Shown: piece after piece, positions 43,460 to 56,499 of the stretch | How positions within the stretch are numbered: position 1 is the stretch's first letter | Layout: the number at the start of each line of letters is the position of its first letter | Assembly: GCF_025602895.1 (NCBI RefSeq) | Contig: NW_026516240.1 | Span: 124,001-188,000 of the forward strand | From: Polychytrium aggregatum | Taxonomy: Eukaryota > Chytridiomycota > Chytridiomycetes > Polychytriales | Direction of reading: 5' to 3' | DNA length: 64,000 nucleotides | Notes under the pieces: model-generated | What the model saw: the letters and a program-made list of their open reading frames with translations, nothing else | The model's database searches: none | What the model was told of the DNA's origin: nothing | Made by a program: the position numbers and the translations under genes

Positions 43460-44819
43460 ATAACAGCGACGACACAGGACGGGTCACAGCAAGCGAACAC
43501 GGCCGATCACAGAGCGGTGTGAGGAAGCAGCCGCACAGGACGGTTGCCGAGAAGCGCAGGAAGCGGTGGATGAACCCGAAAAGCAAGTCGGGGCGAGCGA
43601 CAAAGGTCGTTGGGCAGCCATGGGCCAGCAGCAATTGCGCTTTCTCAGCGGGGCAGCGGGCGTGACGACGGGGAACAACCACGGCGGGTGTGGACATCTG
43701 AACATGCTGCAGCGACGACATTCCCTCAAACGTGGTGTCGGTGTACTCGCTCTCGTCCAGAGGGCATAGCACTGAAAAAGCATTGCATGGCCGTTCTGGC
43801 AAATGCAGGCAGATCTGGCGAACGCAGTCAGTCTCGGCGATGAATATGCTGCAGACCGCATCGGCATCGGCATCGGCGTCGCAGAGACGGGCATCTGTGC
43901 ATTTCCTGATATCGTTCACCTCATTCCAGTCACTGAAAACAGACTCGCGATTGCTGAGCCCGTTCACCGAGGGGAGGTGCCACTGGTCGAGCTGGGGATG
44001 GCAGTGGGCCTTGTGCCTTCGAGACCAGGCCGAAGAATCGCAATGCCGCGGCACCGAGTGCATATGTACATTCTGGTGCATTAGCATAGCTCGTATGCTG
44101 GATATATCGGGTGCATTGGATATCTCGGGCACATTGGGGATGTGAAACAAATCGATTCCACCCTGCATCGGATCGGCGTCGCTGTGCTCGGGGTCCAGCA
44201 CGGCTGTGGTCGCTGCCCGCTTGGCGTGGCGGCACCGCAGCCCATGGTCTGTTCGTTGCGGATGCGGTTCGTTGGACTGGCCGTGGCGCAGAGCCGGTGA
44301 TTTCCACATGACCAGACGCCGCGACACCCAATCCGCGGTCCATATCAGCCCCAGAGGCGGCTGCTCTCTCTTTCCTCCTCCTCCTCCCCCTTAGTCTGCT
44401 TGATTCCGCGGTCTAATCGTTAAAGAAGGTCAGTCCAAACCCCGAGAGTGCTGCACGGCGGGCCGCCACGATCCTGCCTGGAGCAGGCGCTCGATCCGCC
44501 CGATCGGCGCAGACGGCCGAGCCAGCAGCGCGGTGTGTGTGTGCAGCCCAGTTGGTGTTACACGGGTATTTAACTCTCTGTGGGCTCTGGCATTTGTGAA
44601 TCTCTCTCTCTTCGCTCAGGTTTCAAGAACTGTGAGTATCAGCATCGATCCATCCATCCATCCATCCATCCATCCACCCATCCATCTATCGATCCATCCA
44701 TCTATCCATCCGTCCGCCCATCCATTCACCTGCCGCTGAACCCAGCCGATGGACATGTGCTGACCCTGTGACTTTGATACACATTCCTTCTTGGACAACG
44801 CCTTTCGACAACCAGAAAA
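43460..44819. other. Intergenic between zinc protein and P2
   Basis: A 370-codon minus-strand open frame (43215-44327) overlaps the start of the zinc gene but shows Cys/His/Pro-rich noise, not a family; I leave it uncalled. The right part is the P2 promoter with an ATCC microsatellite. Confidence 0.4.
44648..44735. repeat. ATCC microsatellite in the P2 promoter
   Basis: About 20 near-perfect ATCC units, 85-170 bp upstream of the P2 start codon. Confidence 0.9.
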
Positions 44820-45474
44820 ATGAAGTACCTTTCTGCTTACCTCCTCGCCACTCTCGGTGGAAACGCCACTCCCTCCGTTGAGGACATCACCAACATCCTC
44901 GGATCCGTTGGTATTGAGGTCGAGACCGAGCGCGTCGAGGCTCTGGTTGCTGAGCTCAACGGCAAGGACATCAACGAGGTTAGCATCGCGATGCAACTCA
45001 TGGCAGAATCGGCAAGACTGGCCGGGATGATGAACTCGGCCGTCCGTGAATGTGAATCCGGGAGGTGGCAGAGCTTGTCGAGGATCATCCCGGAGGATGT
45101 GATTTGCCGATCGCATTGGCAGGATCGAGTGGAACAGTAGATCTGGAACCTCCCGCTGTCGTTACTGATGCCGTTTTGTTGGGAAATCTGTTGCATCGCA
45201 GCTCATCGCTGAGGGCTCTGCCAAGCTGGCCTCCGTCCCCGCCGGTGGTGCCGTTGCTGCCTCTTCTGGCGCCGCCCCCGCTGCTGCCGCTGCCCCCGCT
45301 GGTGGTGCTGCTCCCGCCAAGGCTGCCGAGAAGGCTCCTGAGCCCGAAGAGGAGGAGGATGACGACATGGGCTTCGGTAAGTGCCTGATTCTGGACACGA
45401 TGTGTGCGCCGACGCTCCAGGCAAGTGTACTGACCGATCAATTCCCTCCTCACACAACAGGTCTCTTCGACTAA
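44820..45474 (+). CDS. RPP2: 60S acidic ribosomal protein P2
   Basis: Exons 44820-44978, 45202-45376 and 45461-45474 give 115 residues, the normal P2 size. N-terminal dimerisation domain [14 protein letters not shown] and [15 protein letters not shown], an Ala/Gly/Pro hinge, and the universal stalk tail [14 protein letters not shown] assembled across the last intron (GF-G split codon). It forms the lateral stalk of the large ribosomal subunit with P0 and P1 and recruits GTPase elongation factors. The last coding exon is only 14 nt. Confidence 0.97.
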
Positions 45475-45988
45475 ACGCCTCTGTGTATAGTTTATTCGCC
45501 CACAATAAATATCACACATTGTCATCTGCGTCGTTTCACATGTGCCCTGATCCCTTTCCACAGCGAGCGATGTGCATGCGTGGGATGAACCAGCGAGCGG
45601 TCATGTCTGCGATGTCGGGTATCCGATGCTCGATCGCAGAGTGCATGGCAGTCTCCGCGATCTGTGTGCCAGTCGAGCGGACATGGCGGCGCTGCGGATG
45701 TGTTCTCACTGTTCGCCAAGTGTTCGCAGACCCATTCACACTCGCCGCGCGATTGGCTGCCGGTCGGTGACACGAACTTCGCCTCCCGCGCCCCAGCCGT
45801 CCCGGCTTCGTCCAGCCGCCGGTTCGAATCGGCGCGTTTTTCTTCTTCTGTGTTGCGGCGCCCTTTTTTTTTTTTCGGTGCTGTCCCAGGCACACACGGC
45901 CAGTATAAAGCCCGAGGACGTGCTGCTGGCCCGTCGACCCGCATCTGCTTTCTGCGTCTGCTCAACAGCCCGATCAACGCAAGCCATC
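45475..45988. other. Promoter region of the eIF1A gene
   Basis: No gene in it. Contains a T tract at 45865-45876 and the TATA box listed next. Confidence 0.6.
45904..45909 (+). promoter_or_regulatory. TATA box upstream of eIF1A
   Basis: TATAAA, 80 bases before the eIF1A ATG, preceded by a T tract. Confidence 0.5.
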
Positions 45989-47339
45989 ATGCCCAAGAAC
46001 AAGGGAAAGGGAGGAAAGAACCGAAAGAAGTAACCCGTCGTTCCTGGCTGCCGCTGCATCCGTGTCAACTGTGGGACGGCTTCGGACTCGCAGCTGCGAT
46101 CTCTGGCTTCTCCCAGCTGTGCATTCATCGAGCTTCGGACGAGGACCGGACCACGAGAGGAGCCAGGCTTCCCCAGCCGATTGCCCAGGCTGTGTTCTCT
46201 CTACTCCCCTCCCACCTGCCTTTCCATCGTCTGCTCGCTTGCCCCCGATTCCTTTGCCTTTGACGAACAGAATCGGCCGTCTCCCGGCCATCAATATTCG
46301 TGGGGTCTTCCTATCCCCGCCCTCCCTCTTGATCGAATCTCCCTCCTGCTTCATCGATTCAGCAAGCCGGTTGCTGGCTGTCTATAGCACCTGTCTTCAG
46401 TGCTTTGCTTCTCTTGACCATGTACCTTTCAGTGGCACCTTGCTTTTATCGGGCTTTCGGCTTGTGGGGGGCCCCTCTTTGACGCCGCCTCGGGTGATGG
46501 GTCCTCCCCGGTGTCGTCCGCAGAGATGAAGAGCGCCTCTCGAGCATGAGCGTGTGGCTTCCGAAATCCATCCTCAACCGTTTCTTATCGTTGCGTGTGC
46601 CTCTGCAGGGGAAGAAACGAGAACGAGTCGGAGAAGCGCGAGCTCGTTTTCAAGGAGGAGGGTCAAGAATATGCCTCTGTCACCAAGATGCTCGGCAACG
46701 GCTGGATCGAGACCACATGCTGCGACGGCAGCAAGCGCATGGCTCATATTCGTGGCGCCTTCAGAAAGAAGGTCTGGTAAGTACTTTTGCGAAAATGTGG
46801 TTGAGGCAGATGTCCCTGCGACACCTTCCCAGCAACACCCTCCCAGCAACACCCTCCCAGCAACACCCTCCCTGCGACACCTTCCCTGCGACACCTTCCC
46901 TGCGGCTGCGGGACGAATCGCGCAAGCAGAGTCAGTGTGTTCGATTTCGCTGACCCGTCTCCCCAATGCCAGGATCACGGTCGGAGACGTTATTCTGCTG
47001 GGTTTGCGAGACTACCAGGACACCAAGGCCGACGTTATCCTGAAATACACTCCCGACGAGGCCCGTCTGCTCAAGTCGTACGGCGAGCTGCCCGACAACC
47101 TGAGAATCAACGAGACCGAGCTCGCCGCCGGCGAATCGGATGAAGGTAATATTTGCACTTGCCAGCGCATGTTCGCCGCCATCGGCATCGGCAGCGCGAG
47201 CCTCTCTGTCCTGCGGCTGTCTCCGGACTCGCACAGCGCCACTAACGCCATCGTATCTCTGCCGCGCACTCATGTGCCATGGCGATTGCCTTTGGAACCC
47301 GCAGAGGATGTTGTCGAGTTCGATATTGATGATATTTAA
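45989..47339 (+). CDS. TIF11: Translation initiation factor eIF1A
   Basis: Exons 45989-46029, 46609-46776, 46973-47145 and 47305-47339 join in phase to 138 residues. The basic tail [18 protein letters not shown] spans the first intron. The OB fold carries [31 protein letters not shown] and [20 protein letters not shown]. The acidic end VVEFDIDDI is the conserved C-terminal motif that contacts eIF5B. It binds the ribosomal A site during scanning. The first coding exon has only 41 nt, so it is easily missed. Confidence 0.97.
46816..46912. repeat. Tandem ~15-bp repeat in eIF1A intron 2
   Basis: Units of the type CCCAGCAACACCCT and CCTGCGACACCTT, about six copies. Confidence 0.85.
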
Positions 47340-48031
47340 GCCTTGCGGACCCCGTGAAAAGAAGAAATGTGTCTCCAACGCTGCACGAAGAGAACGCCTG
47401 TGGGTGGTCCACCCGTCCGTCCTACCATTGCGCATCGCTCACGATATTTGGAGCATGGTCGATAATCCTATTGCCATATACATATGAACCATTCTTGTAC
47501 TTTCTTTTGCCTGTTTTGATTGCCCCGACCCTCTGTGGGGGGGAGGAGGCCTGGATAACCCCGGGTCTCGGCCGGGCTGTCCTTCCACTCCTTCTCCTCC
47601 TTTGACCCTCTGGCTCGCTGTCTTGGTTTCCCCAGAAATGAATACAGAGCCCTTTTGACCAGACTCGCCCCTTTGACCAGACTCGCTCTCGTCTGCTCCC
47701 CATTCCGTGTGCCGCCGTCGTTGCTGTTGGGGGCCACTCCAACAATCACGTATTTGATGATTTTGCCGGTTTCGGTGCAAGAGTGGCAATGTATTGTGGA
47801 TGTGTTTGACAAAATGCTTGAGGAATAGCCTTGAGCCGGACCGGTGCCGGCGACGCAAAGGGAAGAGGATGAGCAATCAACGGCGCCGAATCGGCTACGG
47901 CTCAAAAAAGTCGGGTTTGTACGATAGCTCTCCGGCAGCGGCGGCAACCTTTTGTTGTGAGCAAGACCAGACCATTCGAGTTAGAGCAGTGTCATGCCGG
48001 CCAGCGATCTGGATCCCGATTCAGTCAACCG
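47340..48031. other. Convergent 3' intergenic region
   Basis: Lies between the eIF1A and UXT stop codons. Only low-complexity tracts (repeated TTTGACCAGACTCGC at ~47655-47690); no gene supported. Confidence 0.5.
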
Positions 48032-49012
48032 TCAAGATCCAGATCCAGATCTAGATCCAGAGAGCTGCCATTGCCGGATTTGCCGCAGTAGCTCTCTCAG
48101 ACACAAGCACGATAGCCACATTGGTACCTCTTGAATGGCTTCGAGCACCAGCTTGATGTGTGCCTTGATTTGGGCGGCCTGTTCGGTGAGCTTGTCGGCC
48201 CGTCTGGTTGGGCATGAGAACATCATAAGTCTGGCGGTGCAGCCAACGCTCTGTCGCCTTGGGCTCACACACACCCTGCAGGCTACCTTCAGCCGATCAT
48301 AAAAGCAGGTCAGGGTGAACGCACAAGCTTACCTGAGCATGAACTTCTCGTACCGGTCGATAAATGCGATGGCCTCATCCAGCGTCAATTCGGGATAGAA
48401 GCCGTACCCAATATCGACAAAGATCCGCGAGGCATCTGGACTGGACCGTCACGTAAGGTGCATCAGCAATCGATCGGCAATAGCAGCAGCCGCAACACGG
48501 GTCTGTCAGAGACCAGGCGGGGGCAAGGACCATTGCCAGCCGGACCAAAACCGCCATAATGCGCTCAACATACACTTTGGCTTGGACGTAAAAGTCGCAT
48601 CCGATATCGACTTGGGTTTTAAGCTGCTGTGCGCCCTGTGCTTTGATCGTCTCGATCTGAACCTTGAGCTTCAGGCTATCGACGAATCGACACCACCCGG
48701 CCGGGGACAGGGTTACTCTTCCATTCAAATCGGGCCACCATCGAGTCTCGCTGTGTCTGCAGCGGCTCCACATGCCGGGATCATCCCGAACCGAGTCCCG
48801 TGGGTTGTCTGGCAAAAGCTCACAGCAGAATGCATACTATTCCGAGATCTTGTCATAGAGCGCATCACGCTGATCGAGAGTGTCTTGCAGGTCCACTCGC
48901 AGCCGGTCGTTGATGAAGCCATCGTATTTCTTGATTTGCTCCTGCAGAAGCCAGAGTAAATCACTTGCTCCACTGCCGCAAATTCCGCAGCGAGAACCAG
49001 CGCCGGAGCCAT
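48032..49012 (-). CDS. UXT-like prefoldin-family protein
   Basis: Start 49012 (MAPAL). The exons rebuild the UXT protein: [20 protein letters not shown] with [12 protein letters not shown], then [55 protein letters not shown] with [11 protein letters not shown], and [20 protein letters not shown]. The phases close at SEY (donor GTATGC), AKV-PDASR (donor GTATGT) and LR-RADKL (donor GTAAGC). It is an alpha-class prefoldin: two coiled-coil arms around a beta hairpin. In animals it belongs to the URI/R2TP prefoldin-like complex. The first intron is unclear, since either 23 or 59 nt keeps the phase. The 3' end uses the stop at 48032. Confidence 0.88.
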
Positions 49013-49580
49013 TCTGACCCGGACGATGGATTGGCGGCTCTTGCTGACGGGAAGCACACCTGGACCGAGGCTTTCGAGGGCTTGCTCTGGCTCATGGCTG
49101 TGTTCTGAGGGGCTTGGGCGTATGGCGTGGTTGCCGAGCGGTGGACCAGAGGCAGATCTGCTGCTCAAGTTCGGGTCGGCACGAAAGTCGGTGACACATG
49201 ATCCGCGCCGGCTCGAGTGCGGATCGATCCGCCACCGACCCTTTCGCCTTGCGCTTCCGCCTTGCGCTTTCGCCTTGCCTACCCTGGCTTTTCTCTTGCC
49301 GTCACACACAGGCCCTGGTCCAAATCGGCCTCGCTTTTCTGCCTCGTTGCTGCGACCCTGTTTCTGCCGGCCTGTCTGCCCTTGTGCGCCATCATCCCCG
49401 ACCAAGTAAGCCCGCTCGCTCGCCCGACCAGCCTCTGGACACATCCGAGCTGCATCTCTGCTCCGACCTGCTCCGACCTGCTCCGACCTGCAGCTCCTCT
49501 GACCTATTTGCTCGAATCGACTGGCTGGATCATCGTCCGCAGCTCCAGAACCGCTCCACTCCCTCGCCGCACTCTCCGCC
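49013..49580. other. Divergent promoter region of UXT and RPN6
   Basis: CT-rich; CTGCTCCGAC is repeated about three times at 49460-49490. No gene supported. Confidence 0.6.
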
Positions 49581-52500
49581 ATGTCTCTGCTTCCCGATCT
49601 CGCTCGCGCAGAGGAGCTCGCCAAGTCCAGCCAGCGACAGCAAGCCATTGCTCTCTTCCAGACTCTGCTCACTACGGCCCAATCTCGAGGTACCCGGCTT
49701 CCGTCTCCATGGCCTGCTCACTCCATCCGTTGGCACACGATTGCTGGCACCACACCCCCGATCGGCTTGCTGAAGTGTCAGGGGGGGGAAGCGACACCAG
49801 ATCAGCGTCCAGGAATGTCCTTATTCTACCCCGACCTGGATCGTCGGATGCGCGACTGGGCAACCGCCGTTAATTCGATCGCTATTATTGCCACTGCCGC
49901 CGTGTAAATCGCGGCTTCAGAGTCGAGCACAGAGGAAGATCTCAAGGTCAAGGAAACCGCCATCACCCAGCTTGGCTCTCTCTACGGCACCGAAAAGTAA
50001 GGACGCTCTCACTATATCGTACGGATTGCCTCGTGGTGGACGTGAGGGCTTGGTCATTGCTCGTACTCATTCGCATGTCCCCGATGTGTGTCTTTTGCCA
50101 ACATCAACGCCGTTATGCCCCCGGTTCAAATCGCTCACGAGCAGAAAGCCTGAGGACCTTGCCAACCTCATCAGATCGTCTCGGACCTTCCTCGCCACGA
50201 TTCCCAAGGCCAAGACTTCGAAAATCAGTATGCAACCTCGTGTTCTTTACTCACTTTCTGACAGCACTTCTTCCTCAGTTCCTGCCATACCTGCTCTCAA
50301 GGGTCCTATTGACACAGTCGTCTTTGTTCAGTTCGAACCTTGCTGGAAAACTTCTCCGAGATCCCGGACTCGCTGCCACTGCAGGTGCAAGTCTGCCGAG
50401 AGTCGATCGAGTGGGCCACGACTGAGAAGCGGATCTTTCTGAAGCAGCAGCTCGAGACCAAGATGATTGCCCTGTACGTCCGAATCCGTTGGCGGTGACC
50501 TTGTCGCTGTTGCTGGGTCATGGATTGCCCATGGAGTCAGTTGGCGATGCTTATGGCCAGACAGCGACTTCATCCGAATAGCGGACTTGGCTAAGCTGTG
50601 GCGTTGGCTCGGGTGTTCCTGGATCGATTCTCGGTCGCCCGTTGATGCCCTGGGATGTCATCGAATCGCCCTGGGGCTTCTCCGGATCGGCAGGATATTG
50701 AACCGAGTCACCAGGACATCGCTCCGAATAGCACGCGGCCTTGCGTCGAGTGTCGTGTTTTATTGGTCAACTCATCAGGCTCCCGTGGAATGTGTCCGGT
50801 GATGTAGGTTCTTGGATAACAAGATGTACTCGGATGCCTTGACCCTGATCGGCACGCTCTTGAAGGAACTGAAACGACTGGACGACAAGGCCGTCTTGAT
50901 GGAGGTTCAGCTTCTGGAGAGTCGAGTGTATCACTGTCTCCGCAACCAGGCAAAGTCGAGGGTAAGTTGCGTTGTTGCCAGTGCCGTGGACGTGGCAGTG
51001 GATTTGCCGTGGCGCCCACTAGGTCAGGAGTTATTGAGCACATGAATTCATCTGCCCTTCTGTCCTCCAGGCTGCTCTCACCTCGGCCCGTACGTCCGCC
51101 AATGCTGTGTACTGCCCTCCTCTGATGCAAGCCCAGCTGGATATGCAGTCGGGCATCCTGCATGCCGAAGAGAAGGATTACAAGACTGCGTAAGCATCCG
51201 CAGCACCGACTAGATACGTTCCAGCGACAGAGTGCCACTGTTCCCAAGCCAACTTGAACTCATTTGGCTTGTGCTCTTATTGGCGCAGTTACTCGTACTT
51301 TTACGAGGCTCTCGAAGGATTCTCGTCGCAAGATGACCGCCGAGCCCTTCTGGGACTCAAGTACATGCTCCTCTGCAAGATCATGCTTAACCTGGTAAGT
51401 CCATGGCGCTCAAGTCGCCGCGCTGCACGTCTTCCAGATCTTTCAACCGGGTGTCATTACATAATTCGGATTCTTTGGTCCCTTCAAATACGAACGAATG
51501 AGCTCCGGAGACAAAGTCCGCCATATCGCGCCAAATCCAGGCTATTTGATTCTGTCGATGCCAGTCCTAATTGACCTTCCTCCAATACTACGACTTCCTT
51601 TGATAAATCCGACCATCACAGACGGACGACGTTCATTCCATCATCAACGGCAAGCTGGCCCTCCGATACGCTGGCCCTGAAATCGAGGCCATGCGTGCTG
51701 TTGCCAATGCGCACCAGAACCGCTCCCTGTTGGAGTTTGAGCAAGCGCTATCAAAGTACAAGGACGGTGGGTCTCCTTGAGTTGATCCAGCCGCTGCAGG
51801 GGGTGCCACGGAAGCGATCTGGATTTGCTCAGCGATATCTTCGCAGTTGCTGTTCAAACTTCCAGTGATGCTCATGTTACAATGCCGCCTTCTTCCGCAG
51901 AGCTCGGCAACGATCCCATCATCCGCTCTCATCTGGCGGACCTGTACGATACGCTGCTGGAGCAGAACCTGCTGCGAATCATCGAGCCGTTCTCCAAGGT
52001 CGAGATTGCCCACGTCGCAGCGCTGGTGAAGCTGCCTGTGACAACTGTGGAGAGCAAGTAAGCACTCGGGTTCCAGCCCTCTTCCGCCATCGCATTGCAG
52101 CGTCGCGACTACTTCGATGCAGCGAGCGTTCCTTAAGGCTGAACATGCGCCTCCGTCTCCCTGTGCCAATCTACAGGCTCTCGCAGATGATCCTGGACAA
52201 GGTGTTCCACGGTATACTGGACCAGGGCGCAGGATGCTTGATCGTCTTTGACGAGCCCATTTCTGATGTAAGTGGAGTGATGTACGCTGTTGGGTGGTGA
52301 GATAGGATTGGCCCAACCCCAAATCCTGGTGGCTTGACTGACGAGTGCTTGCCGCCATGCCATGCCATGCCATCCAGAAAACATACGAACTTGCACTCGA
52401 TACCTTGAAGCATATGAGCCAGGCTGTCGAGTCGCTGTACGAAAAGGTGGGTATCGCCCATTCGCCCGAGACACCAGCGCCTCGAGTCCGACTCTTTGGC

Positions 52501-52680
52501 TGCTACTGTGACTTTGAGCCGGCACCGTGCGATCTCGACGCTCCATGGCATCGATGTGCTCGCTTCTGCTTCATGCTGTTCATGTGGACCGAGTAGTTGT
52601 ACGTGGGATTACTAACGGCTCCACTTTTGTTTCGTCTGTTTCCAATATTTTTCACATAGGCTGCAAACTTGACCTACTGA
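49581..52680 (+). CDS. RPN6: 26S proteasome lid subunit RPN6/PSMD11
   Basis: Twelve exons. Confident ones: 49581-49689, 49921-49996, 50145-50227, 50332-50473, 50808-50961 and 52660-52680. Landmarks: [95 protein letters not shown], then the PCI region [17 protein letters not shown] and [19 protein letters not shown], ending ESLYEKAANLTY. The N-terminal helical repeats and PCI winged helix clamp lid to base in the regulatory particle. Complete, with a 21-nt last exon. Confidence 0.95.
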
Positions 52681-53293
52681 GCTCGCGATCGGGCTTGTGG
52701 ATCTGGCCCATTCATATGCCATTGATCCGATCGGTAGCCGCGATCGCCCGATTTCGGATCGTGGCTCTAGAGTCTGGGTACTGAGGGAGGGCCGCGGTTC
52801 ATCCCGGACTGAGGCATCGCTGAGGCATCGCTGAGGCATCGCCGACATGGCACTCAAGCCGTGCATGTTCCCTCATCAAACGAGCAAACGAGCAAACGAG
52901 CAACACGAGCACTCTTCGCGACCCGTCAGCGCACACATATCCACTCGATTAACTTTGGCCTCCATCCCACACGCACGGGTGACGAGAGTCCTGATCAATG
53001 TGCAATTATCGGCATACTGCGTTTTGAACTGGGTACATGGTGGAGATGCAAACGGTCTCGGTGTGCAAGCCCGCTGTTTCAGCCAAAGGTCATCCTGGCA
53101 CTGTCCGAGGGCTATTGTCGAGTAATCGCCATCAAAGTCCGATGTCTCCCGATCTCCTCCGGGTGGATCGGGCACGAAGCAGCAGTCGTTTCGGGATGCT
53201 TCGGTCGCGGGTCTCACGGATGGTGGGGAGGGTTGCAGGATGGCCGTAAGCCTGACCCGGCTCGCTCCGGCTTCGCAAGAAGTCTCGTTGCCT
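52681..53293. other. Convergent 3' intergenic region
   Basis: 52809-52841 is three copies of the 11-mer CTGAGGCATCG; 52876-52899 repeats GAGCAAAC. No gene supported. Confidence 0.5.
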
Positions 53294-54064
53294 CTAGTAC
53301 TTGCTGGTCTTGGAGATGACATCCTTCATAGAGTCTCCAATCTTGAGGGTGGTGTGGCGGATTAGATTTTCTTCGTAATTCAGCTTCTCCTGCAGTTCCG
53401 GCAACAGCTTTGGCGCCGAGTAAAACTGCATCGCCCAGTATCTGCGCGCGGTCGTGGTTGTGATAGAGCGGTCCGGTGAGTCGAGTGTGGAGAGAATGGG
53501 CTGGATGCGGGTCATCGGTTTGGAGCCAATCCAGAGGAACCATCCAGAGCAACCGATAGCGAGGACACCTTCAATCACGCCATCACTCATGCCACACATC
53601 CGATGCTGCTCAGCCTGAGAATCTTGGACCATCGCCCAGAATCCAAACCGAACATTCCAGGGTCATCGCGTCCATCTATGCATCCGTTGATTTGCAGAGC
53701 CAGGGCAGTCGCGCCGGCACGCAGTCCGCTTCACTGAACACGCAAGCCAGAATGCATGACGGGGAGCAGAAAATATGCGTACTGTCCGTGAACTTCGACG
53801 TTGCCATGCCTCTTGATCCGATAGGGTAGGGTTTGGTATCCGAGGTTCTGGAAGGTCCGGACGACGCCGCCATTGTCGAGGACATGCTTGGCCGCTAGCC
53901 GCATGGTGGCCTGCGCCGTGTAGGCCTGAGGCGGGCCACCGATCGAAAGAAAAGGCAATGAAGAGCGATCGTCAGAATCAGAGTTGAGCAAGAGGGCAGC
54001 GAGGCGCCGGGAGCAAGGACACGGAACTGACCCGCGAGATGCACACGAGTTCGTAGAGAGGCAT
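53294..54064 (-). CDS. Mitochondrial ribosomal protein bS6m
   Basis: Exons 54064-54032, 53925-53783 and 53441-53294 join in phase to 107 residues. MPLYELVCISR is the typical first strand of S6. The middle carries RLAAKHVLDNGGVVRTFQN and LPYRIKRHGNVEVHGQYW; the last exon carries MQFYSAPKLLPELQEKL and LIRHTTLKIGD. It is a small-subunit protein of the mitoribosome, and its length suits the family. The MPLYE start doubles as the N-terminal targeting region, as in other bS6m proteins. Confidence 0.92.
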
Positions 54065-56499
54065 GTCTGCGGTGTGTCGGAGGGTGGCGGTGGATCGACG
54101 GACTAGGCTGGGCTGGGCTGGGCTGGATGGATCGGCCCGAGGACAGGTGTGGTTGATGGACGAGCGAATTGCAGCCGCAGATCGCCTGTGCTTGGCTCGG
54201 AACAGTGTGCAAGGACGACAAGCATGGCGACGACGAAAAAAACGACAAGAGCGCTTACGTAACAGGGTTAGGCACGAGCCCTAGGGCTGGGGTGCCAAGC
54301 CCTGGCGAACACACACACACGCAATCCCAGACACGTGCACCAGTGCACGTGGCAGATCCGAAATGCGCCACGCGCAAGACTGGAGCGCACCAGCCCCAGG
54401 ACAAGGCATCGAGTGTCCAGCGCTCCAATTGGTGCGGCAAGCCCGCTGATTGGCACCGCCAGGTCCGAAAAAAAGACAATTGCCGTTTGCAAGGGGCTCG
54501 GCTCATCGACAGAGTTGGTCTGGCAATCGAACCCGGCCAGGGACTAAACAGTGGGCGGGTGCTGCCAAACAAACGAAGTCAAACGCAAACGTGCGCAAAC
54601 GTGCGCAAGCGAACCAGCCCGCAGCGCTGATCCTGTCGCCGGCTCGGAATGCGAGTCGTCTCCGCCGCGACGTCGCGATGACAGGGATGCGAGAGCCGAG
54701 GAGTCAGGCTCGCGGCGGAGCAAAGGCATCGCGCTGCGCTGCGCCGCGTCGGTGTTGTGTGTGTGCTGCATATGTGACTGCGTCGACTGAGCTTCGACAG
54801 CACAGCCCACAATCACAGAACAGAGAAGGAGAACAGAGAAGGAGAACAAAGCAATCATCCGTCAGTCAGAGGGCCGTTGCCAATCGAGCCCGCTGCAGCC
54901 AACAATAGTCTGTTTCCCTCCGCCGAGTTGTGGGAGGTTTCTGTGCCTCTGGCTGGATACCCTGTTCTTCGCAGACCGTCTGCCCAGGAGGTATCTGCCT
55001 CGCCTCGATACCGATCACGGATACCCAACCCGGGACAGCCTTCTCCGCGCCATGTTCGGCCGAGAGCTGATACCGGATTCATCCGCGACCATTCGCGATG
55101 TGCACTGCCGCATACCGGGGTATCTGTGCCCAGGGCGGACGGTATCTCGCGGCTGACTCTCTGCAGAGTTTGGCGCCCTGTGTCTGCCCAGCTGTCCAAA
55201 ACCTTCACAGCAGACCAGAAAGAGCTCTCCATCTATACCCGAACAGCGGATGCACAGCGCGCGCTGCTCAGAACCTCAGGATAGTATTCCCACAAGCGCC
55301 ATAACAAAGGTCACTCCCACCCCTGACCCGCTGCCGAGTCGGGCTTGCGGGCTGTTCGACCAACCGAATGGTTTGTCGTCCCTTGTATCGTCTGTATTGA
55401 ATACAGATACCGCAGGTATCCGGTGTCTTCGCGAACTTATGGCACATATGATACCTGGCCATCTGCCCTTGCCCCGAGTCCAACCTTCATTCGTCAAAGC
55501 CCACTGACCGCATCGATCGGCTGCACCAATCGACCACACTCGCCGACCGCGCCAGCGAGCACTGTCTGTGCTTGTCTGTCTGATCACAGAAGACTGTGGT
55601 CACAACGACAACACAGCCAGGGCTTGTTCAGCGGCTGATTGCTGTCGCCTTTTTTGCCCACGCCTTTCATCCCGCGACAGGAGCAATAGTGGTCGCTGGA
55701 TATCCCGTCCTGGGGGAAGGCCTATATCACTCACCGAGTTTGCCCCTCGCCTGCTGCTCCCTTTCGCTATCGCCCGCCATCGTCGTCCTCGCTACCTTTC
55801 CTATCCCCGCAGCTTGCGTATCGCGCCGTCCATCGACCCAGAGGATCCCTGCCTGACCTCGATCCAATTCGATTTGACAGTTTGTCGGCGCCAGCATCTC
55901 GTTCCATCGTAAAGCTTGAGCCTTGCGCTTCATACTTCCAAGGTATGTTGGGCCGCTATAATGCCATGTCGTTGGCCATCGTCAAGAAGAGAGCATTCGT
56001 GCCAGGCGCTGGCATCGTCGGTCCTGGGGAGTTTTGGCCGTTTCGTTCGCCCGGTCTGCGTCTCGGTGCTGCGACACTGCCCGGGGTTTGTGTCTTGCCG
56101 GAACAGCGTTGGATATTGGCCGGCTTCGGTCGCTGGGCTGCCTCATTATGCCTCCGTTAAGCCTTCGCCGAGCCTTCGCTGTGCATTTGTCATGCATGGA
56201 TTCTGGTTCGTGGCTTTGGACGGCCATCGCCAGGCGGCCCTGACGCCGGCCCAGGATAGCTCTGGTCGTGTAGCGGCGGCTGGCACTCGCAGATTCATCG
56301 ATATTCGATTCGCTTGCTGATCCGATTGATCTTTCGGCTCCGCTAGTTCCCTGGAAGACTCTGCCCATCGCACCTTTGCAGCTTGATACCGGTCCGTGGG
56401 GTTGTGTTGGACTCCCCTCTTCTTCGACTTGCTTGACCCGGCACTCTCGGCCGTTTGACCCGTTTGACGATCCGCACTGCACTTGACGTTGGCTCTCCA
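54065..56499. other. Long intergenic region upstream of the velvet gene
   Basis: 2.4 kb without a supportable gene. 54107-54126 is a GGCTG repeat. Short ORFs (for example 55916-56320) carry no family signal; some of this may be a spliced 5' leader of the velvet gene. Confidence 0.45.

Noticed and set aside
43215-44327. 370-codon minus-strand ORF upstream of the zinc protein
   Set aside because: Overlaps the zinc gene in another frame, mixed composition, no domain or splice support.
45825-45850. tRNA B-box-like GGTTCGAATCG
   Set aside because: No acceptor stem, anticodon arm or A box fits around it on either strand.
48954-48976. 23-nt intron in the UXT gene
   Set aside because: Too short for a normal spliceosomal intron; a 59-nt alternative (donor GTTCTC) keeps the same phase, so I leave the first intron open.
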